64,000 nucleotides of DNA, taken from contig NZ_JAJKLK010000006.1 of NCBI RefSeq assembly GCF_020982545.1, positions 186,001-250,000 of the forward strand, read 5' to 3'. Position 1 is the stretch's first letter, and each line of letters starts with the position of its first letter. The stretch is from Streptomyces sp. MNU76. Its GTDB lineage: Bacteria; Actinomycetota; Actinomycetes; Streptomycetales; Streptomycetaceae. The position numbers were made by a program, and so were the translations under genes. A model generated the notes under the pieces. It made no database searches and had not been told where the DNA came from. It saw nothing but the letters and a program-made list of their open reading frames with translations. Positions 9,071-17,839 of the stretch are shown in pieces.

Positions 9071-9126
9071 CAGGGTTCCGGGCCGTCGGTCAGGGTTCCG
9101 GGCCGTCGGTCAGACTTCCGGGCCGC
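9071..9126. repeat. 20-bp tandem direct repeat, three copies
   Basis: Two perfect copies of cagggttccgggccgtcggt (9071-9090, 9091-9110) are followed by a third, diverged and shortened copy (9111-9126). They fill the gap between two convergent genes and abut the stop codon of the next gene. The unit is G/C-rich and not a simple hairpin. Confidence 0.85.
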
Positions 9127-9438
9127 TCAGCGCGAAGCCCGGTTGTCCTTGACCGCGGACAGGACGAAGAGAACGGCCGCGAGGCCGTAGAACCCGAGCC
9201 CCGCGAGCATGGCGGCCATGACCACGTCGTACGAGGCGTTCGCCAGGCGGGGCACCCCGTTGGCCAGCATGCCGCCGTACAAGCACAGAAGCGCGTAGGC
9301 ACGGGGCCGCAGACCGCCGGTGTGCCGACGTCGCATCCACGGCGGGACCCAGCCCCGCAGGAGCGCGATCGCCGGGAGCAGCAACAGGACACTGGCGACG
9401 GCCAGAGCGATCCAGTGGTAGAGCGGATTGCCGTGCAT
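9127..9438 (-). CDS. Small four-helix membrane protein, unknown
   Basis: 103 residues with three to four hydrophobic segments: an N-terminal helix (IALAVASVLLLLPAIALL), then CLYGGMLANGVPRLA, and VVMAAMLAGLGFYGLAAVLF near the end. ATG 9438 is preceded by AAGGGGG six bases upstream. The frame is open further upstream, but that part lies over another small gene. It follows the 59-residue membrane protein gene after 14 bases and is probably co-transcribed with it. No conserved motif is recognised. Confidence 0.65.
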   Translation of the reverse strand: MHGNPLYHWIALAVASVLLLLPAIALLRGWVPPWMRRRHTGGLRPRAYALLCLYGGMLANGVPRLANASYDVVMAAMLAGLGFYGLAAVLFVLSAVKDNRASR

Positions 9439-9452
9439 GTCGCCCCCTTCAT

Positions 9453-9632
9453 TCACCGGGGCCGGTCGATCAGCCGAACCGCTCCGGCGACCGCGAGACA
9501 GGTGATGCCGGCCAGCAGTACGGGAAGACCGGGGCCGGGCAGCACCCACATCACCGCGCCGCACAGTGCGAGCACCGCACCGGCGGCCGCGAGCGAACGC
9601 GTGACCGTGCGCCTGGTGAGAGGGCGGGCCAT
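9453..9632 (-). CDS. PGPGW-like small transmembrane protein (59 aa)
   Basis: A 59-residue protein with a basic start (ARPLTRRTVTR) and two hydrophobic helices joined by WVLPGPGLPVLLAGI. That motif closely resembles the signature of the putative PGPGW transmembrane family (Pro-Gly-Pro-Gly at the helix turn). GGAG lies seven bases before ATG 9632. The stop codon is 14 bases before the next small membrane-protein gene. Both lie 78 bases downstream of the large ATPase gene, on the same strand. Function is unknown. Confidence 0.65.
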   Translation of the reverse strand: MARPLTRRTVTRSLAAAGAVLALCGAVMWVLPGPGLPVLLAGITCLAVAGAVRLIDRPR

Positions 9633-9710
9633 CAGGTGACTCCAGGGAAGAGGAAGAAGAGGAAGGGGACGCTTACCGCGCCGGAAACTATCGCATATGC
9701 CAAGGGAATA

Positions 9711-12700
9711 TCAGACCCCCTCCGCGTCGGGGACAGGGTGGGCCGCGTGCCGGGCGTTCGGGTTCGCGAGCAGGCTGCGCGGGTCCGCGGCCCGTGAGAT
9801 GGCCGACTCGACGGCGGCGATCCGGTCGGCGAGGAGGCCGAGTGCGGCCACCGCGCGCGTGAGCTGGTCGTCGTCCGGGCCGCCGAGGGCCTGGGTGCGG
9901 ACGTACGCAGCCTTCACCTCCGTCCAGCGGGCGGCCTGTTCCGGGGTGAGCGTGCCCCGCAGTTCGGCCAGCTTGAGGAGGTTCGACTCGGCTCCGGTGG
10001 TGAGGGTCTGGGCCTCGGCCGTGTAGTGGTCGTCGATCAGGGCGGCCAGTTCGGACGCGTTCATGACCGGCTGGACGCGCTGGGCGATCTTGTTCATGTT
10101 GCGGTAGGAGCCCTGGAGCCGGAAGGGCGGCTCGGTGCGGGTGGTGTCCGACTGCGCGGCGGAGGCGATGTACGCGGCGTTCACCGCGAGGACCGTCTCC
10201 CGGATCGTGAGCAGGTGCCCCAGGACCGCGAGGATCCGCCCCAGCTCGGCAGAGGTGTACGGGTGGGTGAGCCGGTCGGCACGGGCCGTGGGGTCGTGCC
10301 CGGCGAGCCGGATCAGCAGGTCGAGGTCGGCGCGGTCGCGGCCCGCGAGCGGGGCGAGGACCGGGTGGGCGGTGAGCGCGTTCTCGATGAAGCTGAGCGC
10401 GAAGGCGTCCTCCTTGCCGGTGAGGACGTCACCGAGGTTCCACACGTCGGCCCGGTTGGCGAGCATGTCGGGGACGCGGAAGCGACTGCCGGACTCGGTG
10501 TAGGGGTTGCCGGCCATGCAGACGGCGAAGCGCTTGCCGCGCAGGTCGTACGTGCGCGGCTCGCCGTCCCGGACGCCCTCGACGCGGCGGGTGGCGTCGC
10601 ACAGCGGGATGAACCTCTGCAGCAGTTCGGGCGAGGTGTGCTGGATGTCGTCCAGGTACAGGAGGGTGTTGTTGCCCGCCTCCAGCGCGAAGTTGATCTT
10701 CTCGATCTCCCGGCGTGCGGTGGCGTTGGGGGCCTCGGCGGGGTCGAGCGAGGTCACGGTGTGGCCGAGGGCGGGGCCGCTGATCTTCACCAGCATCAGG
10801 CCGAGCCGGTCGGCGACGTACTCCATGAGGGTCGTCTTGCCGTAGCCGGGCGGGGAGACGAGCAGCAGCAGGCCGCCGGTGTCGGTGCGCCTGGACTCGC
10901 CCGTGGTGCCGAGCTGCTTGGCGAGGCTGTCGCCGATGAGCGGGAGGTACACCTCGTCGACGAGCCGGTTGCGGACGAATCCGGACATGATCCTCGGGCG
11001 GTGCTCGTCCAGGCGCAGCCGGGCGCGTTCGGCGGCCGTCAGGGTGGTGCGGCGACGCTGGTAGGCGCGGTGGGCGGGCACCTCGTGGGTGCGGAACGCG
11101 TGGGTGCGGGCGAGGAGTTCGTCGACGCGGACCGTGAGGGTGCCGCCGGTGAGGCGGGGGTGGGTGCCGAGCAGGCCCTCGACCGTCTCGGTCAGGGGCG
11201 CGTCGCACGTGTAGCGGGTCAGATCCGGGCACAGCTCGGCGGCCACCGCCTCCGCCAGGTCACCGGGCGCGAGGTCCGCGCCGGTGGAGGCGGCGTAGGC
11301 GGACAGCCACGCCTCGACCAGCTGCCGGCGTGCCCCCAGGTCACCGAGGGCGGTGAGGTCCTCGTCGTACGCCGAAGTCCCCACCGTACGGCGGAACTTG
11401 TCGAGCAGGGTGCGGGTGCCCGCGTCGATGACGAAGCCGTCGGCGCCGCCGGTGAGTTCCTCGAAGAGGTAGGCCGCGGCGGCGTCCGCGGTGGGTCCGC
11501 CGATCGCTCGCGCCAGCTCGCCCCGCAGGTCGGCGATGGCGGGCGCGAGCCCGAACGTCTCCCGGGCGCGGGCGAGCGACACGGCCCGGCGGGTCCACGC
11601 CTCGCGCTCCTCGGCCGTCGTGGCGTGCGCCCAGAACAGCTGGGCGCCGGCGCGGGCCACCGGCTCGTGGCGGAGCGGACCCGCGTCCGCGTGCAGGCGG
11701 AGCAGCGCGGTCAGGATCAGGACCGTGTCGTGGTCGTGGACTCCGCGCTCGTATCCCTCGTCGTACGCCTCCTGCGCCGCCCGGCGTACGAGGGCGGGCA
11801 GGTTCTCGGCCTCGGCGAGAGCCGTCGCGCCGTGCTCGTCGAGCAGCCGGGCGGCGAGGTGTTCGGCGCGGTAGACGTCCGGGGACTCCGACGGCAGCGG
11901 GCGCTCCCAGTACGGGCGGGTCGCGGCGAAGTCGGGGTCGGTGACCGGGGAGCGGTAGTCGGTGGCGGTGATCGCGAAGGCCAGGCCGTCACCGTGCGGC
12001 ACGAGGGCGAGGTCGAGCGGCTGGGTGTTCACCGCGAAACGGTGGGTGCCCAGGCGGATCGTGCGACCGTCGTCGGTGTAGAGGTCGGTGCGGTCGCGCA
12101 GGGCGCGCAGGGCCTCCTGGCGGGCGGCCTTCAGGTGGCCGTCCAGCTCGTCCGCACGTACCTGGTCGCCGAGTTGTCGCAGTTCGTCGGCGATGCGGCG
12201 GACCTTGGCGGGCATCGGGTCGGAGGTGAAGTACGTGGTGACGGCGTCCGCGTCGGGGAGGGAGGCGGCGCGGCGGACGACCGTGCGCAGGACGCGGGCC
12301 GCCGAGTCGGCGAGGCGCTCGGCGCGGCGGGCGCGCGCGTCGGCGAGGTTCTGCTTACGGGCGGAGAACGTCTCGTGGATCTCGTCGCGCTTGTCGGCCA
12401 GCTCCCCGAGGAAGTCGTCGAACTCGGCGGACTCCGCGAACCGCGCCTCCAGGCTCTCCAGCCGTGCCAGCAGGCGGGCGAGCTGCTCGTCGCATGCCTC
12501 GGGGGTGTCGGCGGAGGCGAGGGCACCGGTGACCGCCTGCCCGAGCAGGGTGAACTCGGCTGCGAACTCGGCACGTCCCTCGCGGTCGAGGAGATCGCGG
12601 CGGCGGCCGTCGAGCACGGCGCGGGCCCGGTTGACACCGGCGAGGACCTCGGCGATCCGCTCCAGGACGGACGTACGGACGGTGGCGTCGCCGATGTCGA

Positions 12701-14639
12701 GTCCCGCGACGACCTCGGTCACCGTGCCCAGTCCGTCCGCCAGTCGGTCGACGCGGGCGGCGACGGGCGCGGCCTCGGCGACCGTGGTGATGGCGGCGGC
12801 GTCCCCGAGGAGGTGCTCGACCTCCGCGTGGTGGTCGGCGAAGGCGTCCTCGCGGGCCAGGTGGGCGACCGCCCGCCGGCCGAACGAGGCGAGGTCGGAC
12901 TCGACGTCCGCGGCCAGCTCGTCGATGCGGGCCGTGTCGGCGTACCGCATGTCCTTGAGCGTGAGCAGATGCCCCTGCGCCTGCCGGAGTTCGGTCAGGC
13001 CGGACACCCAGACGGCGGCGCCCCGCAAGGTCTCCCCGCGCAGTCGGCGCACCACCTGGGCGACCCGGTCCGCCGCCTCGTCGAGCGCGTCGGCGGCCTG
13101 CCGGGTGAGCGCCTGTACGGTCTCGAACTCGGCCAGTACCTGCTCGGCCGTCGTCCGCACGTCCGTGAGCGGCTCCCGCAGATCGCCGAGTTCGGCGTCC
13201 TCCAGCCAGTGGTAGGAGTCCGCGGCCCGGACGCAGGCCGCGACCAGTGCCTCGTACACCTCGCTCGTCGGGGTCGTCCCGGCGACCGCGCCGGCGATGG
13301 AGAGGCAGTCGGAGATGCCGCGCACGAGGTCGGCGTTGCCGACGCGGGCGAGCGGGCCGTCCCCGAGGGGCCGGGCGGCGGCGTGGGTGTCGGAGACGTA
13401 GGGGGACCTCCACAGCTGGACCGGGTGGACGCGCTGTGGCTCCTCGCCCTCGGCGCGCAGCAGGATGAGCGTGCCGTCGTCGAGGAGGGCCCAGCCCCGG
13501 CAGGTCAGCGGGGTCGCGGTCTCCTTGCGGATCACGTTGTACGGCAGCAGCAGGCTGCGGCCCGCCACGGGGGCGTGGAACGCGAAGAGGACGTCCTCAC
13601 CGTTGGGTGAGCGGACCACCCGGTCGAACTCCAGGTCGTCGGCCCCGATGCCGTCGAAGATCTTGTGCGTGCCGTTCGCCAGGCAGTAGCCGCCGGGGAA
13701 GACGATGCCCTGGTCCTCCGGGAGGCGGCGGCAGGCCGGGCCGATGCCGTCGAGACGGACGACACTCCTGGTGAGCGTGTTGAACACCAGGTACCGGTGG
13801 GCGTCCTCCTTGTAGGGCCGGATGCGCAGCAGGACGAGGGTGCCCACCCGCGCGTACGCGATGTCGGCGTCGGCGAGTGACTGCAACGGCTCGTCGACGG
13901 GCTCGGAGTGGATTCCCTCGCCCGTCTCCGTGTCGTCCTCGACCTTGACGGTGAGGGCGCCTCCGACAGTCGTGACGAAGATCTCGCCCTCGACGGACAC
14001 GTGCGGGTGGCGGCCGAGGACATGGGACTCGCGGGTCGCCTCGGTCCAGGTGAAGTCGTGGGCGGGCGGCGGCACATGGTCGCGGTCGCCGCGCGCGTCG
14101 AGGAAGGACACCTGTCCGTCGTCGGTGAGCGCCCAGCGCAGGACACGGATGTCGTCGGCCTTCTCGCCGGTACGGAAGACGGCCAGGAGCCTGCCGTCGA
14201 CACGGCTCAGGCGCAGCAGGTGGGCCTGGCGGTAGTAACGGTGGAGGGCCGTGAACTCCGCCACGAAGTCGGGGTCGTCGAGCAGACCGGGCACGGCGTC
14301 GTCGGGCAGCCGGTTCAGATCGCGGTCGTGCAGCGTGAAGACGTCGCTCACGGCCGTCCCGTCCCGCCGGCCGGTGTGGGCGTTGCGGCCGAGGAGCAGC
14401 ACGTCACCGAGGGAGACGAGGTCCCGGGGCACACAGGAGTGTTCGGTGCGCAGCCGCTCGGTGCCGGTGAGTTCGAGGCGCGTCGAGCCGAACTCCTGGG
14501 CGCGGCGGATGTTGAGGGCCTCGGCGCGGCGGGCGAGTTCGGCGGCCTGCGCGGTGAGCCGGTCACGCAGCACGTCGTACGTACCTGTGTCGAGCGCCTC
14601 GTACGTGCGGGTGTCCAGGCCCGTCGTCCCGGTGGTCAT
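9711..14639 (-). CDS. Giant AAA ATPase (DUF3686-type, DNA-repair-ATPase-like)
   Basis: A 1642-residue protein. The N-terminal ~530 residues are beta-rich with repeated short Asp/Glu blocks, consistent with the region called DUF3686 in proteins annotated as DNA repair ATPases. Residues ~530-900 are coiled-coil-like and rich in Ala, Glu and Arg. Near the C-terminus is an AAA module: Walker A SPPGYGKTT at about 1262-1270, Walker B LLYLDDIQ at about 1326, and an arginine-rich sensor segment after GNPYTESGSRFRVPDM. ATG 14639 has GAGAGGGA about eight bases upstream. It follows a flotillin gene; such ATPases are known next to flotillins in other bacteria. The DNA-repair name is historical, and a role in membrane stress or protein remodelling fits the neighbours better (inference). 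Confidence 0.82.
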   Translation of the reverse strand: MTTGTTGLDTRTYEALDTGTYDVLRDRLTAQAAELARRAEALNIRRAQEFGSTRLELTGTERLRTEHSCVPRDLVSLGDVLLLGRNAHTGRRDGTAVSDVFTLHDRDLNRLPDDAVPGLLDDPDFVAEFTALHRYYRQAHLLRLSRVDGRLLAVFRTGEKADDIRVLRWALTDDGQVSFLDARGDRDHVPPPAHDFTWTEATRESHVLGRHPHVSVEGEIFVTTVGGALTVKVEDDTETGEGIHSEPVDEPLQSLADADIAYARVGTLVLLRIRPYKEDAHRYLVFNTLTRSVVRLDGIGPACRRLPEDQGIVFPGGYCLANGTHKIFDGIGADDLEFDRVVRSPNGEDVLFAFHAPVAGRSLLLPYNVIRKETATPLTCRGWALLDDGTLILLRAEGEEPQRVHPVQLWRSPYVSDTHAAARPLGDGPLARVGNADLVRGISDCLSIAGAVAGTTPTSEVYEALVAACVRAADSYHWLEDAELGDLREPLTDVRTTAEQVLAEFETVQALTRQAADALDEAADRVAQVVRRLRGETLRGAAVWVSGLTELRQAQGHLLTLKDMRYADTARIDELAADVESDLASFGRRAVAHLAREDAFADHHAEVEHLLGDAAAITTVAEAAPVAARVDRLADGLGTVTEVVAGLDIGDATVRTSVLERIAEVLAGVNRARAVLDGRRRDLLDREGRAEFAAEFTLLGQAVTGALASADTPEACDEQLARLLARLESLEARFAESAEFDDFLGELADKRDEIHETFSARKQNLADARARRAERLADSAARVLRTVVRRAASLPDADAVTTYFTSDPMPAKVRRIADELRQLGDQVRADELDGHLKAARQEALRALRDRTDLYTDDGRTIRLGTHRFAVNTQPLDLALVPHGDGLAFAITATDYRSPVTDPDFAATRPYWERPLPSESPDVYRAEHLAARLLDEHGATALAEAENLPALVRRAAQEAYDEGYERGVHDHDTVLILTALLRLHADAGPLRHEPVARAGAQLFWAHATTAEEREAWTRRAVSLARARETFGLAPAIADLRGELARAIGGPTADAAAAYLFEELTGGADGFVIDAGTRTLLDKFRRTVGTSAYDEDLTALGDLGARRQLVEAWLSAYAASTGADLAPGDLAEAVAAELCPDLTRYTCDAPLTETVEGLLGTHPRLTGGTLTVRVDELLARTHAFRTHEVPAHRAYQRRRTTLTAAERARLRLDEHRPRIMSGFVRNRLVDEVYLPLIGDSLAKQLGTTGESRRTDTGGLLLLVSPPGYGKTTLMEYVADRLGLMLVKISGPALGHTVTSLDPAEAPNATARREIEKINFALEAGNNTLLYLDDIQHTSPELLQRFIPLCDATRRVEGVRDGEPRTYDLRGKRFAVCMAGNPYTESGSRFRVPDMLANRADVWNLGDVLTGKEDAFALSFIENALTAHPVLAPLAGRDRADLDLLIRLAGHDPTARADRLTHPYTSAELGRILAVLGHLLTIRETVLAVNAAYIASAAQSDTTRTEPPFRLQGSYRNMNKIAQRVQPVMNASELAALIDDHYTAEAQTLTTGAESNLLKLAELRGTLTPEQAARWTEVKAAYVRTQALGGPDDDQLTRAVAALGLLADRIAAVESAISRAADPRSLLANPNARHAAHPVPDAEGV

Positions 14640-14666
14640 GCGATCGGTCCCTCTCGGATGTCACTC

Positions 14667-14713
14667 GGAAGTCTCGGAAAGTCGAAGGAAGTCTCAGAAA
14701 GTCGGGGACTTTC
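14667..14713. repeat. 20-bp tandem repeat with inverted third copy, upstream of the ATPase
   Basis: Units 14667-14686 and 14687-14706 differ at two or three positions and share ggaagtctc and gaaagtcg. The second unit ends in gaaagtc and is followed, after three G, by gactttc (14707-14713), giving a seven-base inverted repeat. The array lies 28-75 bases upstream of the ATPase start, where operator sites would sit. It could be a regulator-binding array; no binding protein is identified. Confidence 0.7.
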
Positions 14714-14744
14714 CGAAGTCGAGGCCTTCTTGGGCCGGTGTGAC

Positions 14745-14787
14745 GCGGTCCGGAGCTGCTGTCCCCTGTGCGGCAGCTCCGGACCGC
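14745..14787 (-). terminator. Perfect 15-bp hairpin after the flotillin gene
   Basis: gcggtccggagctgc (14745-14759) and its exact reverse complement (14773-14787) enclose a 13-base loop. The hairpin lies 41 bases past the flotillin stop and before the ATPase gene. There is no T-tract, as is common for actinobacterial terminators. It may limit read-through from the flotillin gene into the ATPase gene. Confidence 0.65.
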
Positions 14788-14827
14788 TGAGCGGCCCCGG
14801 GGCGATGGCCCCGCGCCGCTCGGCCTT

Positions 14828-16861
14828 TCAGCTCCTGGCGTTGCCGTTCAGCGCGGCGAGCGAGGTGTCCGCGACCCCCAGCTCACCCGCCGTGTCGAGC
14901 AGTTGCCGCAGAGCCTGGGAGTCGGCGCCGCCCGTCTTCATCAGCTTCATCAGCAGTGCGGAGACGGTCAGATCCCGTACGTCGGCCGTGGAGACCGAGC
15001 CCAGGGCACGGGAGAGGTCGTCGGTGAAGCTCGCCGTGCCGTCCAGCCAGGGCCCCGCCAGTGCCTGGGCGGTCTCGGAGTGCTGGACGAAGCCGTCGAC
15101 GCCCTTGCCGAGCGAGATCGCCCCGACCAGCCGGTCGAAGAAGACCGACTCCCCGCCGACGATGTTGATGTCGGCGTTCTCCAGGCCGGTGGCGAGCACC
15201 GTGGCCTGTGCCTCGGCGACCTGCCGCTGCACGTCCAGCCCGGCCAGGCGGATGTCCTTCTCGGCCGCCAGCCGCAGCCGGTACTCCTCGTGCGTACGGG
15301 ACGCCTCGTCGAGCGCGGCCATCGCGGCGGCCTTCTCGGTGAGGCCGGCCGCCTCGGCCTTCAGCTTCTCGCCGATGGCCTCGGCCTCGGCGAGCGCCTG
15401 TGCCCGCGCGCCCTCCGCCTCGGCCCGCATGCGTGCCTCGGTGGCCTCGGCCTCCGCGCGGCCGGCCTTCTCGATGACCTCGGCCTCCTTGTCACGGACC
15501 TGGACGGCGGCCAGGCCCTCGGCGGCGGCCTCCGCCTGGACACCCTCGGCGAGGCGCAGCTTGGCCCGCGCGTCGAGGTCGGCGGTCTTCAACCGGGCCT
15601 CGGCCAGGGTGAGTTCCTCGGCGGCCCGGTGGGTGGCGGCCTGCTCGGCGGCCTCCGCGGCCTTGATGTCCTTGACCAGCTTCTCCTGCGCCTCCGCCTC
15701 CGCGGCGATGATCACGGCCTGCCGCTGCCGCTCCGCCTCCTCGACGGCCCGCAGCTTCTTGATGGATTCCTCCTGCTCGGCGACCGTACGGTCCACGGCG
15801 ACCCGCTCGCGGATGACCTCGGCGATCTCCCGCTTCTCCGCCTCGACCTCCTTCTCTGCGGCGATCCGCGTCAACTGGGTCTCCCGCTCCCGGGCGATGA
15901 CCTCCAGCAGCCGGTCCTTCTCGATGCGCTCGCTCTCCACGGCGATGACCCGCTCGCGGTTCTTCGCGGCGACGGCGACCTCGCGGGCCTGGTTCTCGCG
16001 CTGGATGCCCAGCTGCTCCTCGGTCTTCAGGAACGCGCCCTGCGACCGCAGCCGCTCCTCCTCCACCACCCGGGCCGTCTCGGCCTCTTCCCTCGCCCGT
16101 ACGGTGTCGATCTCCCGCCGCTGCTTGATCTCGGCATCGGCCTGACGGCGCTCCAGCTCCAGGATGGTCTCCCGGGCGTCGACGTTCTGCCGGGTGATCT
16201 CCTTCTCCTCGGTGCGCTGGGCCTCGTTGGTGCGGACGTGCTCCACGGCCGTCAGTTCGGTGATCTTCCGGATGCCCTGCGCGTCGAGGACGTTGGCCGG
16301 GTCGAGCTGGGTCAGCGGCGTCTGCTCCAGGTAGTCGATCGCCGCGTCCTCCAGGTGGTAGCCGTTGAGGTCGACGCCGATGACCTCGATGATCCGGTAC
16401 CGCAGCTCCTCACGCTTGGTGTAGAGGTCGGTGAAGTCCATCTGCTTGCCGACGGTCTTCAGCGCCTCGGAGAACTTCGCGTGGAACAGCTCCTGCAGTG
16501 TGTTCCGGTCGCTCGCCCGTGCCGTACCGACCGCCTGGGCGACCTTGACGACGTCCTCCACGGTCTTGTTGACCTTCACGAAGAACGAGATCCGGATGTC
16601 GGCCCGGATGTTGTCCCGGCAGATCAGACCTTCCTTGCCGGCCCGGGTGATCTCGATGGTCTTCACCGAGATGTCCATCACCTCGGCCTTGTGCAGCACG
16701 GGCAGCACGACCTGCCCCGTGAAGGTCACGTCGACCTTCCGCGTCTTGGAGACGATCAGCGCCTTGCCCTGCTCCACCTTGCGGAACAGCTGGGAGAAGA
16801 GGAGGAGGACGAGGAGCGCTATGAGCAGGCAGACACCGGCGCCCACGATCATGGCAGTCAT
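14828..16861 (-). CDS. Flotillin-like SPFH protein (YqiK type)
   Basis: A 677-residue membrane scaffold protein. It has one N-terminal membrane helix (residues ~2-24) and an SPFH/band 7 domain to about residue 200. A very long Ala/Glu coiled coil (~205-540) follows, with EAEA and AEAEA repeats typical of flotillins, then a C-terminal region with oligomerisation-like helices. ATG 16861 is chosen because AAGGA lies eight bases upstream; an in-frame ATG at 16870 lacks this spacing. Flotillins assemble at membrane microdomains and affect membrane fluidity and protein clustering. The gene sits between a YqiJ-like membrane-protein gene and the AAA ATPase gene, the usual flotillin company. Confidence 0.9.
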   Translation of the reverse strand: MTAMIVGAGVCLLIALLVLLLFSQLFRKVEQGKALIVSKTRKVDVTFTGQVVLPVLHKAEVMDISVKTIEITRAGKEGLICRDNIRADIRISFFVKVNKTVEDVVKVAQAVGTARASDRNTLQELFHAKFSEALKTVGKQMDFTDLYTKREELRYRIIEVIGVDLNGYHLEDAAIDYLEQTPLTQLDPANVLDAQGIRKITELTAVEHVRTNEAQRTEEKEITRQNVDARETILELERRQADAEIKQRREIDTVRAREEAETARVVEEERLRSQGAFLKTEEQLGIQRENQAREVAVAAKNRERVIAVESERIEKDRLLEVIARERETQLTRIAAEKEVEAEKREIAEVIRERVAVDRTVAEQEESIKKLRAVEEAERQRQAVIIAAEAEAQEKLVKDIKAAEAAEQAATHRAAEELTLAEARLKTADLDARAKLRLAEGVQAEAAAEGLAAVQVRDKEAEVIEKAGRAEAEATEARMRAEAEGARAQALAEAEAIGEKLKAEAAGLTEKAAAMAALDEASRTHEEYRLRLAAEKDIRLAGLDVQRQVAEAQATVLATGLENADINIVGGESVFFDRLVGAISLGKGVDGFVQHSETAQALAGPWLDGTASFTDDLSRALGSVSTADVRDLTVSALLMKLMKTGGADSQALRQLLDTAGELGVADTSLAALNGNARS

Positions 16862-17022
16862 GAGAAACATCCTTGGCAGGTGAGGGACCCGAGACCGGGA
16901 GTGCCCGGACGTCATCGGGAATCGGAAAGATCAGGAGGGAGCGCATGCCGGGGGCCGGAAGGAGTACGCGCGCTTCCGTGCGCCTCCGGAGGGCAACCCG
17001 GGGGCAGGGGCGGGTCTGCGGC

Positions 17023-17511
17023 TCAGGCGGCCCGACGGCGCGCGTGGAGTTCCGGGGCCGCGTGGTCGCCCTGGAGGAGGCCGCCGTCCGCCCGCTCCGA
17101 ACGGCCCGTGCGGGACGGCCCGGCGAGGCGCGGCGAGGACGGCCCGGGTTCATCGGGACGGAGGCGGCGCAGCAGCCGTACCACCGATCGCGTCGCACAC
17201 CATGAGACCGAGGGAGCCGCGACGAGGACGACGAGCCCGGTCAGCGCATGCGCCGGCCCCGACGAAGCCGGCGGTTGCAGCAGGACGACGGCGCCGAGGC
17301 TGCCGGCCCAGGCGAAGCCCGTCCACAGCGAGAACGCGACCGCGACCGGGACACCGTCCAGCCCCAGCGCACCGAGGTCGGCGTCCCCGTCGAAGGTGCG
17401 TGAGCCGGCGGCACCCACCGCGACCAGCAGCCAGAAGCCCGCGGCCGCCACGAGCGGGACGGTGAACAGGAAAGTCGGAAAGCCTGTGGCGGCCTCCAAG
17501 AACGTCCGCAT
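17023..17511 (-). CDS. YqiJ-like (DUF1449-type) membrane protein
   Basis: A 162-residue protein with three hydrophobic segments: FPTFLFTVPLVAAAGFWLLV, VPVAVAFSLWTGFAWAG, and a third around residue 105. Between the first two is FDGDADLGALGLDGVP, an acidic-glycine linker typical of YqiJ/NfeD-related membrane proteins encoded beside flotillins. The expected C-terminal OB-fold is not evident; the tail after ~residue 120 is Arg/Pro-rich and looks disordered. ATG 17511 follows GGGGGTGGGC directly; the frame is open a little further upstream. The gene precedes the flotillin gene by about 160 bases on the same strand. Confidence 0.65.
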   Translation of the reverse strand: MRTFLEAATGFPTFLFTVPLVAAAGFWLLVAVGAAGSRTFDGDADLGALGLDGVPVAVAFSLWTGFAWAGSLGAVVLLQPPASSGPAHALTGLVVLVAAPSVSWCATRSVVRLLRRLRPDEPGPSSPRLAGPSRTGRSERADGGLLQGDHAAPELHARRRAA

Positions 17512-17839
17512 GCCCACCCCCCGGTCAACTCCGTCACACGACCTCGGCACAGCTCCGCAGCCCGGATGCCGGACACCTGCCGGTGCCCGGCATCGAGACC
17601 GCGGTCGCGTGCTCCCCTCTGCCCCTATGGTGCCCGCATCCGCTCCTCATCGCATTGCCGGATCCCGGCAGTCTTGGGCGGATCGTCTATGCCGGGGCCC
17701 TGCTAAGGAGGCGTCAAGAAACGCCAGGCTTCCTACCCGGAGTCCTGGGTTGCGCAGGGGCCGGCGGGGCGGTCGTACCGGCGCGTGACGTCGCCCCCGC
17801 GTCGGGGCACGGGAACGGTTCTCGGTCGGCCGGGGCGGC

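Noticed and set aside
10026..13610. Open frame of 1194 codons antisense to the AAA ATPase gene
   Set aside because: It is a by-product of high G/C content: composition is biased to Gly, Val and Arg, no domain is seen, and the opposite strand encodes a recognisable ATPase.
13908..16145. Plus-strand frame of 745 codons antisense to flotillin and ATPase genes
   Set aside because: Ser/Ala-rich composition of an antisense coiled coil; no start or domain evidence.
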